From an uncultured Lachnospiraceae bacterium (lineage in GTDB: Bacteria > Bacillota_A > Clostridia > Lachnospirales > Lachnospiraceae): a stretch of 64,000 bases of DNA. Every line of letters begins with the position of its first letter. Within the stretch, counting starts at the first letter, position 1. The translations under genes were made by a program, and so were the position numbers. Positions 52,604 through 61,449 of the stretch are shown piece after piece. The notes beneath the pieces were generated by a model, which was not told the origin of the DNA, searched no databases, and was given only the letters and a program-made list of their open reading frames with translations. The stretch spans positions 13,802 to 77,801 of the forward strand of contig CAJLNC010000001.1 in NCBI GenBank assembly GCA_905207905.1, written 5' to 3'.

Positions 52604-53731
52604 ATGAATGAAGCGCACGAGCAATTTTTAAAAACTCTGGCAGGCCTGTTGGAACTGGCAAAGAGCAAAAAGAATACTCTGGAGTATGATGAGATTCTGA
52701 AGGCCTTTGAGGGCATGGAGCTGACAGAAGATAAGATTGATCAGATACTGGAATACCTGGAGAAGCATAACGTAGATATTCTTCAGGGAAAATCTCCGGA
52801 GGATTCCACAGATGATCTGCTGCTGGATACGGAAGAAGATCTGATCTTAACAGAGGAAGATGAGATAGATATCATTGATGATGTGGATGTCCTGGAGGGA
52901 GTCAGCACCGAAGATCCGGTGAGGATGTACTTAAAGGAGATCGGAAATGTGCCCCTGTTAAACAGCGATGAAGAAGTGGAGCTGGCCAAACGGGTGGAAC
53001 AGGGCGATGAGGCGGCCAAGAAAAAGCTGACGGAGGCCAATTTGCGCCTTGTGGTAAGTATTGCCAAAAAATATGTGGGCCGCGGGATGCCGTTCCTGGA
53101 TCTGATCCAGGAGGGAAACATGGGCCTTATGAAGGCTGTGGACAAATTCGATTATACCAAGGGTTATAAATTCAGTACATATGCCACTTGGTGGATCCGT
53201 CAGGCCATCACCAGAGGAATCGCAGACACAGGAAGAACCATCCGTGTTCCGGTGCATATGGTGGAGACCATCAATAAGACGCTGCGCATGACCAGGACAC
53301 TTTTGCAGGAGTTGGGACGGGAACCCACCCCTGAGGAGGTGGCAGACCGGCTGAATGTTCCGGTAGCCAGAGTCCGGGAGGTGTTGAAGATTTCCAGAGA
53401 TCCGGTATCCTTGGATACGCCCATCGGTGAGGAGGATGACAGCCATCTTGGAGATTTTATTGAGGATGATACGGCTCTTTCCCCGGCAGATTCAGCAGCT
53501 TTTTCCATGCTTCGGGAGGAGCTTGGCATTGCCCTGGAGTCTCTTACAGAACGGGAGCGCCAGGTAGTGAGGCTTCGGTTCGGACTGGAGGATGGAAGAG
53601 CCAGAACCCTGGAAGAGGTGGGCAAGGAGTTTAATGTTACCCGTGAGCGTATCCGTCAGATAGAGGCAAAGGCGCTGAGAAAGCTGCGCCATCCCTCCAG
53701 AAGCAAGAGGCTGAAGGATTTCCTCACATAA
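52604..53731 (+). CDS. rpoD: Primary sigma factor RpoD/SigA
   Basis: Housekeeping sigma factor of 375 residues. The acidic region 1.1 comes first, then [11 protein letters not shown] (region 1.2), the region 2 core [21 protein letters not shown] (3.0), and region 4 with [17 protein letters not shown] and [20 protein letters not shown] at 52604 follows GGGAGGAG by eight bases and gives MNEAHEQFL; a start 12 codons earlier overlaps the promoter -10 box. The usual partner dnaG is absent. Confidence 0.97.
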   Translation: MNEAHEQFLKTLAGLLELAKSKKNTLEYDEILKAFEGMELTEDKIDQILEYLEKHNVDILQGKSPEDSTDDLLLDTEEDLILTEEDEIDIIDDVDVLEGVSTEDPVRMYLKEIGNVPLLNSDEEVELAKRVEQGDEAAKKKLTEANLRLVVSIAKKYVGRGMPFLDLIQEGNMGLMKAVDKFDYTKGYKFSTYATWWIRQAITRGIADTGRTIRVPVHMVETINKTLRMTRTLLQELGREPTPEEVADRLNVPVARVREVLKISRDPVSLDTPIGEEDDSHLGDFIEDDTALSPADSAAFSMLREELGIALESLTERERQVVRLRFGLEDGRARTLEEVGKEFNVTRERIRQIEAKALRKLRHPSRSKRLKDFLT

Positions 53732-53741
53732 GGAGAATAGG

Positions 53742-53915
53742 ATGTTTGAACGGATTGATTATATCACAGTGAGAATTGAGGGAGATTACGCCTATCTGCA
53801 GCAGGCAGATGACCCTGCAGCGGAAGAAAAGTGTGTGGCTATGGCTCTGCTTCCCCAGGAGATTATGGAGGGAAGCCGCATCAAGTATGAGATGATGAGC
53901 TATGAGATGGCATAG
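53742..53915 (+). CDS. 57-residue protein downstream of rpoD, unknown
   Basis: MFERIDYITVRIEGDYAYL, then DDPAAEEKCVAMALLPQEI, then EGSRIKYEMMSYEMA. A mixed alpha/beta, acidic little protein with AAGGAG overlapping the rpoD stop. It is too regular in codon use and ribosome-binding-site placement to be chance. I know of similar short proteins of unassigned function in clostridia but cannot name a family. A strong terminator follows, so it ends the rpoD transcript. Confidence 0.75.
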   Translation: MFERIDYITVRIEGDYAYLQQADDPAAEEKCVAMALLPQEIMEGSRIKYEMMSYEMA

Positions 53916-53931
53916 GGAAAGATTTCCCAAT

Positions 53932-53980
53932 AAAAAAAGCAATGAGCCAGGTGATAATGAGAATGCTCATTGCTTTTTTT
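53932..53980. terminator. Bidirectional terminator after the rpoD operon
   Basis: A perfect 16-bp stem, AAAAAAAGCAATGAGC against GCTCATTGCTTTTTTT, with U-runs on both strands. It separates the convergent rpoD and pbuG units. Confidence 0.92.
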
Positions 53981-53988
53981 GTTTCATA

Positions 53989-54032
53989 AGAACTGCTTCC
54001 TAATTTTCCTATGGGATCGCGGGAGCAGTTCT
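53989..54032 (-). terminator. Second hairpin between rpoD and pbuG units
   Basis: AGAACTGCT and AGCAGTTCT form a 9-bp stem around a loop holding TTCCTA/CCTATGG, close to the dispersed TTTCATA/CCTATGAAA motif. It likely contributes to ending pbuG transcription. Confidence 0.4.
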
Positions 54033-54063
54033 GTTTTGGAAACGTCAGCAGGAAACAGATCCT

Positions 54064-55437
54064 TTACAGGAAAATGTATTTACATACAAACAGCACTGCC
54101 AGTACGTACATCAGCACGCTGATTTTTTTAGTCTTGGCCTTGCCTGCCACCAGATTGATTACCGTGTAGCTGATGATACCCATGGCAATACCCTCAGAGA
54201 TACTGTACATAAATGGCATTGCAATGATGGTGATAAATGCGGGAATAGCTTCCGTAAAATCATTGAAATCAATCTTTGTGATGGAAGTCAGCATCAAAAA
54301 TCCCACGATGACCAGGGCCGGAGCCGTAGCAAAGGACGGAATAGCCAGGAAAATGGGGGATAAAAACAGGGACAGACCAAAGAGAATGGCAGCTACCACG
54401 CTGGTAAGGCCGGTGCGTCCTCCTTCAGCCACGCCGGAAGCGCTCTCTACGAAGGTAGTTACTGTGGAAGTACCCATAACTGCGCCTACGGAAGTACCTA
54501 CGGCATCTGCCAGCAGAGCGCCTCTAATTTTGGGCAGGCGTCCGTCCTTATCCAGCATATCAGCCTTGGAAGCTACACCGATCAGGGTTCCCAGAGTATC
54601 GAACATATCTACAAACAGGAATGCAAACATGATCACCACAAAGTCCAGCGTGAATACCTTGGAGAAATCCATGTGGAAGAAAGTGGGAGCCAGGCTTGGA
54701 ATGGAGATTCCTGCGGAAAAATCAGGCAGCAGGCTGAAGAAACCGGCTTCCGGGTTGGGTACATAGAATCCCAGGAACTGGCAGATAATGCCAAGACCCC
54801 AGGTGATCAGGATACCCCAGAGAATATTTCCTTTCACTCCTTTTACTACCAGGATGGCAGTGATGAGAATACCGATGAGAGCCAGAAGCACAGTGATCCC
54901 TTCGGACTGGAACATACCGTTCTGTACAGATCCTTTAAAGGAATAAACAGTTACCAAAGTAGCGCTGTCCACCACGATCTTTGCGTTCTGCAGGCCGATA
55001 AAGGCGATAAACAGTCCGATACCTACGGACACAGCGTGCTTCAGATTGATGGGTATGGCGTTGAAGATCGCCTCCCGCACATTGGTCAGGGACAGAAGGA
55101 TAAAGATCACACCTTCTACAAAGACAGCGCCCAGAGCCATTTGCCAGGTAAAGCCCATGCCAAGAACCACTGTGTAGGCAAAGTAAGCGTTCAGTCCCAT
55201 ACCGGGAGCCAGCACGAAGGGGTAGTTGGACAAAAGAGCCATCAGGCAGGTGGCAATGAAGGAAGCCAGGGCAGTGGCGGTGAACACAGCACCCCGATCC
55301 ATACCAGCCTCTGCCAGGATGTTGGGATTCACAGCCAGAATGTAGGCCATAGTCATGAAGGTGGTAACACCAGCCAGGACTTCTGTCTTTACGTCCGTGT
55401 GATTTTCCTTCAGATGAAACAGTTTGTCAAGATTCAT
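54064..55437 (-). CDS. pbuG: Guanine/hypoxanthine permease (AzgA/PbuG, NCS2)
   Basis: 457 residues with about twelve to fourteen transmembrane helices. The first segment carries EVLAGVTTFMTMAYILAVNP, and APGMGLNAYFAY, SVGIGLFIAFIGLQ, MFDTLGTLIGV and GTSTVTTFVESASGVAEGGRTGL are family signatures. ATG at 55437 has AGGAGG seven bases upstream; an upstream in-frame start is less good. It imports guanine and hypoxanthine by proton symport. The riboswitch and promoter upstream show control by a purine. Confidence 0.95.
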   Translation of the reverse strand: MNLDKLFHLKENHTDVKTEVLAGVTTFMTMAYILAVNPNILAEAGMDRGAVFTATALASFIATCLMALLSNYPFVLAPGMGLNAYFAYTVVLGMGFTWQMALGAVFVEGVIFILLSLTNVREAIFNAIPINLKHAVSVGIGLFIAFIGLQNAKIVVDSATLVTVYSFKGSVQNGMFQSEGITVLLALIGILITAILVVKGVKGNILWGILITWGLGIICQFLGFYVPNPEAGFFSLLPDFSAGISIPSLAPTFFHMDFSKVFTLDFVVIMFAFLFVDMFDTLGTLIGVASKADMLDKDGRLPKIRGALLADAVGTSVGAVMGTSTVTTFVESASGVAEGGRTGLTSVVAAILFGLSLFLSPIFLAIPSFATAPALVIVGFLMLTSITKIDFNDFTEAIPAFITIIAMPFMYSISEGIAMGIISYTVINLVAGKAKTKKISVLMYVLAVLFVCKYIFL

Positions 55438-55558
55438 AACACTTTCCTCCTTTTTTGGCATTGCGTTTCAGAAACCGGAGGCGGGACGGGGACTGGAAAA
55501 GATCAGTCTGCAGACTTTCTTTTTGAATGGACAGCAGTCCCGGTCAGGCGGAGGGCGT

Positions 55559-55596
55559 AAAAAAACCACCTGCCGCTGCCACGGAATCTTTTTAAG
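55559..55596 (-). terminator. Riboswitch expression-platform terminator (candidate)
   Basis: On the minus strand, a stem with several wobble pairs (AAAAAGAUUCC against GGUGGUUUUUUU, one bulge) ending in seven Us, directly after the aptamer P1 3' strand. An alternative pairing of GGUGGUU with AACUACC inside aptamer P3 is also possible, so the direction of control is not settled. Confidence 0.5.
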
Positions 55597-55661
55597 AACT
55601 TATAGGCAACTATTACGGTAGTTGGTAGAAACATCCATCCCATTATGGATTTATATAAGTT
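55597..55661 (-). ncRNA. Purine-class riboswitch aptamer before pbuG
   Basis: On the minus strand: an 8-bp P1 (AACUUAUA/UAUAAGUU), P2 AUCCAU/AUGGAU, the core GUUUCUACC of junction J2/3, and P3 AACUA/UAGUU with loop CCGUAA. C at the position equivalent to 74 (just before P1 3') predicts guanine-type recognition. The residue before it, normally A73, is C, and both kissing loops seem one base short. It controls the purine permease. Confidence 0.88.
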
Positions 55662-55690
55662 TATGAATGCCTTATAAATTTTATAAACAT

Positions 55691-55719
55691 AGTATAAAAG
55701 ATTCTGGCAAAAGTGTCAA
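55691..55719 (-). promoter_or_regulatory. Promoter for the pbuG riboswitch transcript
   Basis: On the minus strand, a perfect TTGACA and TATACT with a 17-base spacer, 30 bases before the aptamer. Confidence 0.85.
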
Positions 55720-55848
55720 TGGATTTGTAGATATTTTTGAAAAGTTACGGAATATATGAAAGAATAATTGTGCAATATCTCTCAAAGAAACGAAGGAAAA
55801 AAAGAAATCAGACGTAGAAAATGCAGTGTTTTCAGAGGGAAAACAGTA

Positions 55849-55877
55849 TTGACTTTTGCACTGTTCAGGAATAAACT
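55849..55877 (+). promoter_or_regulatory. Promoter for glmS
   Basis: TTGACT and TAAACT with a 17-base spacer, about 95 bases ahead of the glmS ATG. Confidence 0.6.
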
Positions 55878-55903
55878 TGTAAAAAAAATTTTCTCCCGGC
55901 GAA

Positions 55904-55934
55904 CAGTCGGATGGCCCAAAAGGCGGCCGGACTG
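55904..55934 (+). other. Hairpin in the glmS leader
   Basis: CAGTC...GACTG with inner GGCC-rich pairing around a CAAAA loop, inside the glmS leader. The conserved core of the glmS ribozyme was looked for and is not present. The role is unknown. The rest of 55720-55971 is AT-rich spacer. Confidence 0.4.
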
Positions 55935-55971
55935 AAACGTTTGTACAAATGGAGAGGAAGAGAGGACCGCT

Positions 55972-57813
55972 ATGTGTGGAATCGTTGGATATACAGGAAG
56001 CAAGCAGGCAGCGCCCATTATTCTGGAGGGATTATCCAGGCTGGAATACAGAGGCTATGATTCAGCAGGAATGGCTATTTTAAACAGCAATACCCAGGAG
56101 ATTGATGTGGTGAAGGCTAAGGGAAGGCTGAAGAATTTGGCGGAAAAGACCAATGATGGCATGGATATGCCGGGGAACTGTGGAATTGGTCATACCCGGT
56201 GGGCTACTCACGGGGCCCCCTCCAAAGAAAATGCGCATCCCCATTACAGCAAGGACAAGCTGGTGGTGGCAGTACATAATGGGATCATAGAAAATTATCA
56301 GGAATTAAAGGATCATCTGCTTCTGAAGGGCTACAGCTTTTATTCGGAGACCGATACAGAGGTAGTGACAAAGCTGATCGACTATTATTATCAGGAGACA
56401 GGGCATAATCCCCTGGAGAGCCTGTCCAAGACCATGCTTCGAGTGCGGGGATCCTATGCTCTTGGGATTCTGTTTTATGACCGTCCCGGCGTACTGTACG
56501 CGGCAAGAAAGGACAGTCCTCTCATCATCGGACAGAGCGGGGAGGGAACCTTTATTGCTTCCGATGTTCCGGCCATCCTTTCCTATACAAGAAACGTGTA
56601 CTATCTGGAGAATTTAGAGATGGCGGAGCTGCGCCAGGATGGAATTTCTTTCTATACGATAGACAGGGATGAGATCCAGAAGGAGATGGTAACAATTCAG
56701 TGGGATGCCCAGTCTGCAGAAAAAGGCGGATATGAGCATTTTATGATGAAGGAGATCCATGAACAGCCAAAGGCAGTGAAGGATACCATCCATGCTTATG
56801 TAAAAGAAAACACCATTGATCTGGGAGAAGCAGGATTGGAAGAAGAATTTTTAAAAAACCTGCAGAAGGTGTATATCGTAGCCTGCGGATCGGCCTACCA
56901 TGTAGGGGTGGTGACCAAGTATGTGCTGGAAGATCTGACAGATGTGTCAGTGGAAGTGGATCTGGCTTCTGAATTTCGCTACCGCAATCCTAAACTTCCA
57001 AAAGATTCCCTTGTGGTAATAATTTCTCAGTCCGGGGAGACGGCGGACAGCCTGGCGGCTCTGCGGCTGGTAAAAGATCTGGGAGTGAGAACCTTAGGAA
57101 TCGTCAATGTGGTAGGCTCCAGCATTGCCAGGGAGGCGGATTCTGTTTTGTATACACTGGCAGGGCCGGAGATTGCAGTGGCTACCACCAAAGCCTACAG
57201 TACCCAGTTGATCTGTGCCTACCTGCTCTCTATGGAGATTGCCCGGGTGAAAGGACAGATGGAGGATGAGACCTATCGCAAAATGCTGGAGGATCTCACT
57301 CAGCTTCCGGAAAAGATAGAGCGGGTTCTTTCCGATAAAGAGAGGATTCAGTGGTTTGCCAATAAATTTGCGGCAGCCAGGGATATTTTCTTTATCGGAA
57401 GAGGGCTGGACTATGCCATTTGTCAGGAGGGCAGCCTGAAGATGAAGGAGATCAGCTATATTCATTCGGAAGCCTATGCTGCAGGAGAGCTGAAGCACGG
57501 CACGATCAGTTTGATCGAGGAGGGAACCTTGGTGGTTGGTCTTATGACTCAGAGCAGTCTGAGTGAAAAGACTCTGAGCAATCTGGTGGAGGTAAAGAGC
57601 CGGGGCGCTTATCTGATGGGGGTGACCCAGTACGGAAACTACAGCATAGAGGATACCGTAAACTTTGTGGTGTACACCCCAAAGACAGATCCTCATTTTG
57701 CCACCAGCCTGGCGATCATTCCCCTGCAGCTTATGGGATACTATGTGAGTGTGGCCAGAGGGCTGGATGTGGATAAGCCCAGAAATCTGGCAAAGAGCGT
57801 CACCGTGGAGTAA
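55972..57813 (+). CDS. glmS: Glucosamine-6-phosphate synthase (isomerizing)
   Basis: Makes glucosamine-6-phosphate from fructose-6-phosphate and glutamine, the first committed step to UDP-GlcNAc, peptidoglycan and wall glycans. Full length, 613 residues. The nucleophile Cys follows the initiator Met (MCGIVGYTG). The glutaminase domain has GIGHTRWATHG and HNGIIEN, then two SIS domains (VACGSAYHVG, SQSGETADSL; GRGLDYAICQEGSLKMKE), and the C-terminal PRNLAKSVTVE that closes the active site. It has its own promoter. Confidence 0.97.
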   Translation: MCGIVGYTGSKQAAPIILEGLSRLEYRGYDSAGMAILNSNTQEIDVVKAKGRLKNLAEKTNDGMDMPGNCGIGHTRWATHGAPSKENAHPHYSKDKLVVAVHNGIIENYQELKDHLLLKGYSFYSETDTEVVTKLIDYYYQETGHNPLESLSKTMLRVRGSYALGILFYDRPGVLYAARKDSPLIIGQSGEGTFIASDVPAILSYTRNVYYLENLEMAELRQDGISFYTIDRDEIQKEMVTIQWDAQSAEKGGYEHFMMKEIHEQPKAVKDTIHAYVKENTIDLGEAGLEEEFLKNLQKVYIVACGSAYHVGVVTKYVLEDLTDVSVEVDLASEFRYRNPKLPKDSLVVIISQSGETADSLAALRLVKDLGVRTLGIVNVVGSSIAREADSVLYTLAGPEIAVATTKAYSTQLICAYLLSMEIARVKGQMEDETYRKMLEDLTQLPEKIERVLSDKERIQWFANKFAAARDIFFIGRGLDYAICQEGSLKMKEISYIHSEAYAAGELKHGTISLIEEGTLVVGLMTQSSLSEKTLSNLVEVKSRGAYLMGVTQYGNYSIEDTVNFVVYTPKTDPHFATSLAIIPLQLMGYYVSVARGLDVDKPRNLAKSVTVE

Positions 57814-57830
57814 CTTCAGGAACCAAAAGA

Positions 57831-57895
57831 TGACGCAAGAGCGCAAAGAGGCAGAAGAAGCCGGAAACGGAGGGTGACGCAAGAGCGCAAAGAGG
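57831..57895 (+). repeat. 21-base direct repeat between glmS and the ABC exporter
   Basis: Two identical copies at 57831-57851 and 57875-57895, beginning TGACGCAAGAGCG and ending CAAAGAGG, 44 bases apart start to start. The function is unknown. Confidence 0.85.
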
Positions 57896-57948
57896 AAAAA
57901 GAAACCGGGAAGAAGAGGACAGAAGAAAGAATAATTGGGGGAGAAGAA

Positions 57949-59673
57949 TTGAAGATTTGGAATTATATGAAAAAGTACAAGGGCCGTTATCTGTTGGCGC
58001 TTGTGTGTATGCTGTGCGCCATTGTTTTGGACCTGTGGGCGCCGGTACTTACAAGAAAGATCATTGATGATGTGATCATAGGGGGACAGCGTTCCATTTT
58101 AATGTCCCTGCTTTTGGGGCTGCTGGGTATTGGAATAGGAAGGGCGGTATTTGGGTATATTAAGGAATTTACTCTGGATTGGATCGGAGTCACCATCGCC
58201 AATCAGATGCGCAGGGATGTGTTTGATCATGTGCAGACTTTGTCAGCAGGATATTTTCACAAGCATAATACGGGAGAACTGATGACCAGGATCAAGGATG
58301 ACGTATGGAAGGTCTGTGCAGTGCTGGGATTTCTCGGAATGCTGGCAGTGGAGGCTGCGGTTCACACGGTGTTTGTGATCACCTGCATGGTGCGGCTGAG
58401 TCCCCTGCTTACCCTGGTGCCTCTTGCCATCATCCCGGTGATCGGTTTTTTGGCTTTGCGCATGGAGAAGCAGGTGGGGGCGGTCTATGAAGAAATCAGC
58501 GATGAGACAGCGGCGTTAAACACAGTGGCGGAGGAGAATCTGGCGGGAGTGCGGACCGTAAAGGCTTTTGCCAGGGAGGAGTTTGAACAGAAGAAATTCC
58601 GGAAACGAAATCAGAGGTATTATCAGTTAAATATGAAGCAGGCACATCTGATTTCCCGTTACCAGCCCCTGATCTCCTTCCTTGGAAAGGTGCTTCTAAT
58701 GGCGGTGGTTATCTGCGGCGGCATCTTGGTGCTTCAGGAGAAACTGACGCTGGGAACGCTGGGAGCGTTTACAGAGTATGCCAACAATATTATCTGGCCC
58801 ATGGAGATCGTGGGATGGCTCAGCAATGATATCGGGTCAGCAAAAGCCTCCTGGAAAAAGATTAAAAAGGTGATGAGCGAAGAACCGGTGATCCGAGAGC
58901 CAGAGCATCCCACTGTGCTTTCAAAAGTGGAAGGGCATCTTACTTTCCAAAAGGCAGGATTGACTTTAGAGGGACAGGAGATCCTGAAGGATATCTCCTT
59001 TGATCTGGAGCCGGGAAAGACCCTGGGAATTATGGGAATGACCGGAGCGGGAAAGAGTATGCTGGTGAATTTGGCCAAGCGGTTTTATGATCCCACAGAG
59101 GGAAGAATTTTGCTGGATGGGGTGGACTTAAGAGAATTGTCTCTTGGACAGATGCGCTCCTCCATGGCAGTGGTGGCGCAGGATGTGTTCCTGTTTTCTG
59201 ACACAGTCAGTCAGAATGTACGTATGGGGCAAAAAGACCGGATGGAGCCAGATACGGTACATTGGGCGCTTAAGCACGCTGGCGCTTCGGAGTTCGTGGA
59301 AAAGCTGTCGGAAGGAAGCAATACCCTGATCGGAGAGCGAGGCGTAGGACTTTCCGGAGGCCAGAAGCAGAGAATCAGTATTGCAAGAGCCATTGCCAAG
59401 AAAGTGCCCATTCTGATCCTGGACGATTCTACTTCCGCTTTGGATATGGAGACAGAACGTCAGATACAGCAGGACTTAAGGCAGCTAAAGGACACGGCAA
59501 AGATCATCATCGGTCATCGCATCTCTGCCGTACGGGAAGCAGATGAGATTCTGATTCTGAAAGACGGTAAAATTGCAGAGCGGGGAACCCATGAAAGTTT
59601 GCTGGCCAGAAAAGGCCAGTACTATAGAACCTGGCAGGTGCAGTACGGGGAGGAGGTGCAGCCATGTCCGTAA
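57949..59673 (+). CDS. Heterodimeric ABC exporter, subunit with degenerate Walker B
   Basis: A 574-residue fusion of six transmembrane helices and an ATPase. Walker A is GMTGAGKS near residue 363, the signature is canonical LSGGQ, but Walker B is ILILDDSTSAL with Asp where the catalytic Glu should be. This is the non-hydrolysing half of asymmetric exporters such as BmrCD or TM287/288. I start at the TTG at 57949 (GGGGGAG six bases upstream); ATG at 57967 is the alternative. It overlaps the second subunit gene by 10 bases. Confidence 0.92.
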   Translation: MKIWNYMKKYKGRYLLALVCMLCAIVLDLWAPVLTRKIIDDVIIGGQRSILMSLLLGLLGIGIGRAVFGYIKEFTLDWIGVTIANQMRRDVFDHVQTLSAGYFHKHNTGELMTRIKDDVWKVCAVLGFLGMLAVEAAVHTVFVITCMVRLSPLLTLVPLAIIPVIGFLALRMEKQVGAVYEEISDETAALNTVAEENLAGVRTVKAFAREEFEQKKFRKRNQRYYQLNMKQAHLISRYQPLISFLGKVLLMAVVICGGILVLQEKLTLGTLGAFTEYANNIIWPMEIVGWLSNDIGSAKASWKKIKKVMSEEPVIREPEHPTVLSKVEGHLTFQKAGLTLEGQEILKDISFDLEPGKTLGIMGMTGAGKSMLVNLAKRFYDPTEGRILLDGVDLRELSLGQMRSSMAVVAQDVFLFSDTVSQNVRMGQKDRMEPDTVHWALKHAGASEFVEKLSEGSNTLIGERGVGLSGGQKQRISIARAIAKKVPILILDDSTSALDMETERQIQQDLRQLKDTAKIIIGHRISAVREADEILILKDGKIAERGTHESLLARKGQYYRTWQVQYGEEVQPCP

Positions 59674-61439
59674 ATTCTATTCGACAGGATGAACAGCAGA
59701 TTCATATGTCTAAAAAGACAATACTGGTGCGGCTGTACAGCTATATGACCGTGTACAAAAAGGAACTTTTGGCGTTGGGCGGTCTGATGGCAGTGACAGT
59801 GGCCATTTCTTTGATTTCGCCGCTGTTTATTGAGCGGGCAGTGGACGTCCATGTGGCAGGGAGGGACGTGAAGGGACTCCTGTTTTTGGGCGCAGCGGCT
59901 TTTTTCTGCTATCTGGTATTTATGGCAGGAACCAGGCTGCGGATGCTTTTCATGGCCAGAATTACCAATCAGGTGCTGAAAACCATACGGGAGGAACTTT
60001 ACGCCCATATTCAGACCCTGAGCTTTGATTTTTTTGACAGCCGGCCTACGGGAAAGATCCTGGCAAGAGTGATCGGAGATGTGGACTCTCTAAAAGAAAT
60101 GCTCTCGGACAGCATCACTCAGCTGATACCGGAGTTTATTACTGTTGTGGGTGTGGCGATGATCATGGTGGCTAAAAATGCGCAGCTGGCTTTGGCGGCC
60201 CTGATCACCCTGCCCTTTCTGGCAGCTGGAATGTTTCTGATCATGACAGTGTCCCACAGACGGTGGCAGTCATACCGGAGAAAAACCTCCAACCTGAATG
60301 CCTTTATCCATGAGGATATGTCGGGGATCCGCGTGATTCAGAGCTTTGCGGCTGAGGAGGAGACAAAGAAGGATTTTTATCAGCTCTCCCAGGAGACCAG
60401 GGATTCCTACATTCATGCGGTTCGTCTGGCAGACTGTTTTGGACCGTTGGTAGATCTGACCTGGGGGGTGGGAGGATTTCTGCTCTATTATATTGGAATC
60501 CAGGTGGTAGGCGTAGAGAACGTGGGAGTAGGCACCTTCCTGGCCTTTTCCACCTATCTGGGAATGTTTTGGAATCCTATCCGCAATCTGGCCAGCTTTT
60601 ATAATAAGCTGGTGACCAATCTTTCCGCTGCGGAGCGGATCTTTGATATCATGGATACGCCTGCCAAGATCACAGACCGGCAGGATGCCAGACCTCTGCC
60701 TCCTATAAAAGGAGCGGTAGAGTTTAGGAATGTGACTTTTTCCTACCTGGATGAGCCGGAGAAAAGAGTGCTGGAACATGTGAGCTTTCGAGTCGAGCCG
60801 GGGCAGACCATCGCGCTGGTAGGGCCTACGGGAGCGGGTAAAACCACGATTGTCAATTTGATCAGCCGGTTTTATGATGTGCAGCAGGGAAAGATTTATA
60901 TTGATGATTATGAAATCCGGGATGTGACTATGAAGAGCCTGCGGCAGCAGATGGGGGTGATGACCCAGGACAATTTCCTGTTTACGGGAACCATTCGTGA
61001 GAACATCTGCTACGGCAGGCCGGAGGCTTCGGAGGAGGAGATGGTGGAGGCGGCCAAAGCGGTGAATGCCCATGAGTTTATTGTGAAGCTGGAAAATGGA
61101 TATGATACCAGAATTAGTGAGCGTGGAGCCCAGTTGTCCGTAGGACAGAGGCAGCTTCTGGCCTTTGCCCGCACCATGATCTCAGATCCCAGAATCCTGA
61201 TTTTGGATGAAGCCACCTCCAGCATTGATACTCATACAGAGCTTCTGGTGCAGGAGGGGATACGAAAACTTCTGGAAAACCGCACTTCCTTTGTGGTAGC
61301 CCACCGTCTTTCCACTATCCGGAATGCAGACCGGATTTTTGTCATCGACAACCGGGGAATTTTGGAGGACGGCAGCCATGAGGAGCTGATGGAAAAGAAA
61401 GGGGCCTATTACCAGCTTTACGAAAGCCAGTTTTCCTGA
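59664..61439 (+). CDS. Heterodimeric ABC exporter, catalytic subunit
   Basis: 591 residues, six transmembrane helices then ATPase. Walker A GPTGAGKT near residue 387, an intact Walker B ILILDEATSSID, but an altered signature LSVGQ. It combines with the partner's LSGGQ to form the one active ATP site; its LSVGQ faces the partner's degenerate Walker B. AGGAGGTG lies upstream. The substrate (drug, peptide or lipid) cannot be read. Confidence 0.94.
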   Translation: MSVNSIRQDEQQIHMSKKTILVRLYSYMTVYKKELLALGGLMAVTVAISLISPLFIERAVDVHVAGRDVKGLLFLGAAAFFCYLVFMAGTRLRMLFMARITNQVLKTIREELYAHIQTLSFDFFDSRPTGKILARVIGDVDSLKEMLSDSITQLIPEFITVVGVAMIMVAKNAQLALAALITLPFLAAGMFLIMTVSHRRWQSYRRKTSNLNAFIHEDMSGIRVIQSFAAEEETKKDFYQLSQETRDSYIHAVRLADCFGPLVDLTWGVGGFLLYYIGIQVVGVENVGVGTFLAFSTYLGMFWNPIRNLASFYNKLVTNLSAAERIFDIMDTPAKITDRQDARPLPPIKGAVEFRNVTFSYLDEPEKRVLEHVSFRVEPGQTIALVGPTGAGKTTIVNLISRFYDVQQGKIYIDDYEIRDVTMKSLRQQMGVMTQDNFLFTGTIRENICYGRPEASEEEMVEAAKAVNAHEFIVKLENGYDTRISERGAQLSVGQRQLLAFARTMISDPRILILDEATSSIDTHTELLVQEGIRKLLENRTSFVVAHRLSTIRNADRIFVIDNRGILEDGSHEELMEKKGAYYQLYESQFS

Positions 61440-61449
61440 AGGGAGTCAG

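Noticed and set aside
54173..55560. Two plus-strand open frames of 197 and 295 codons
   Set aside because: They mirror pbuG on the other strand, have low-complexity products, and pbuG has motifs, a ribosome binding site, a promoter and a riboswitch.
55878..55971. glmS ribozyme
   Set aside because: The conserved ribozyme core could not be found by eye; only an unrelated hairpin is present.
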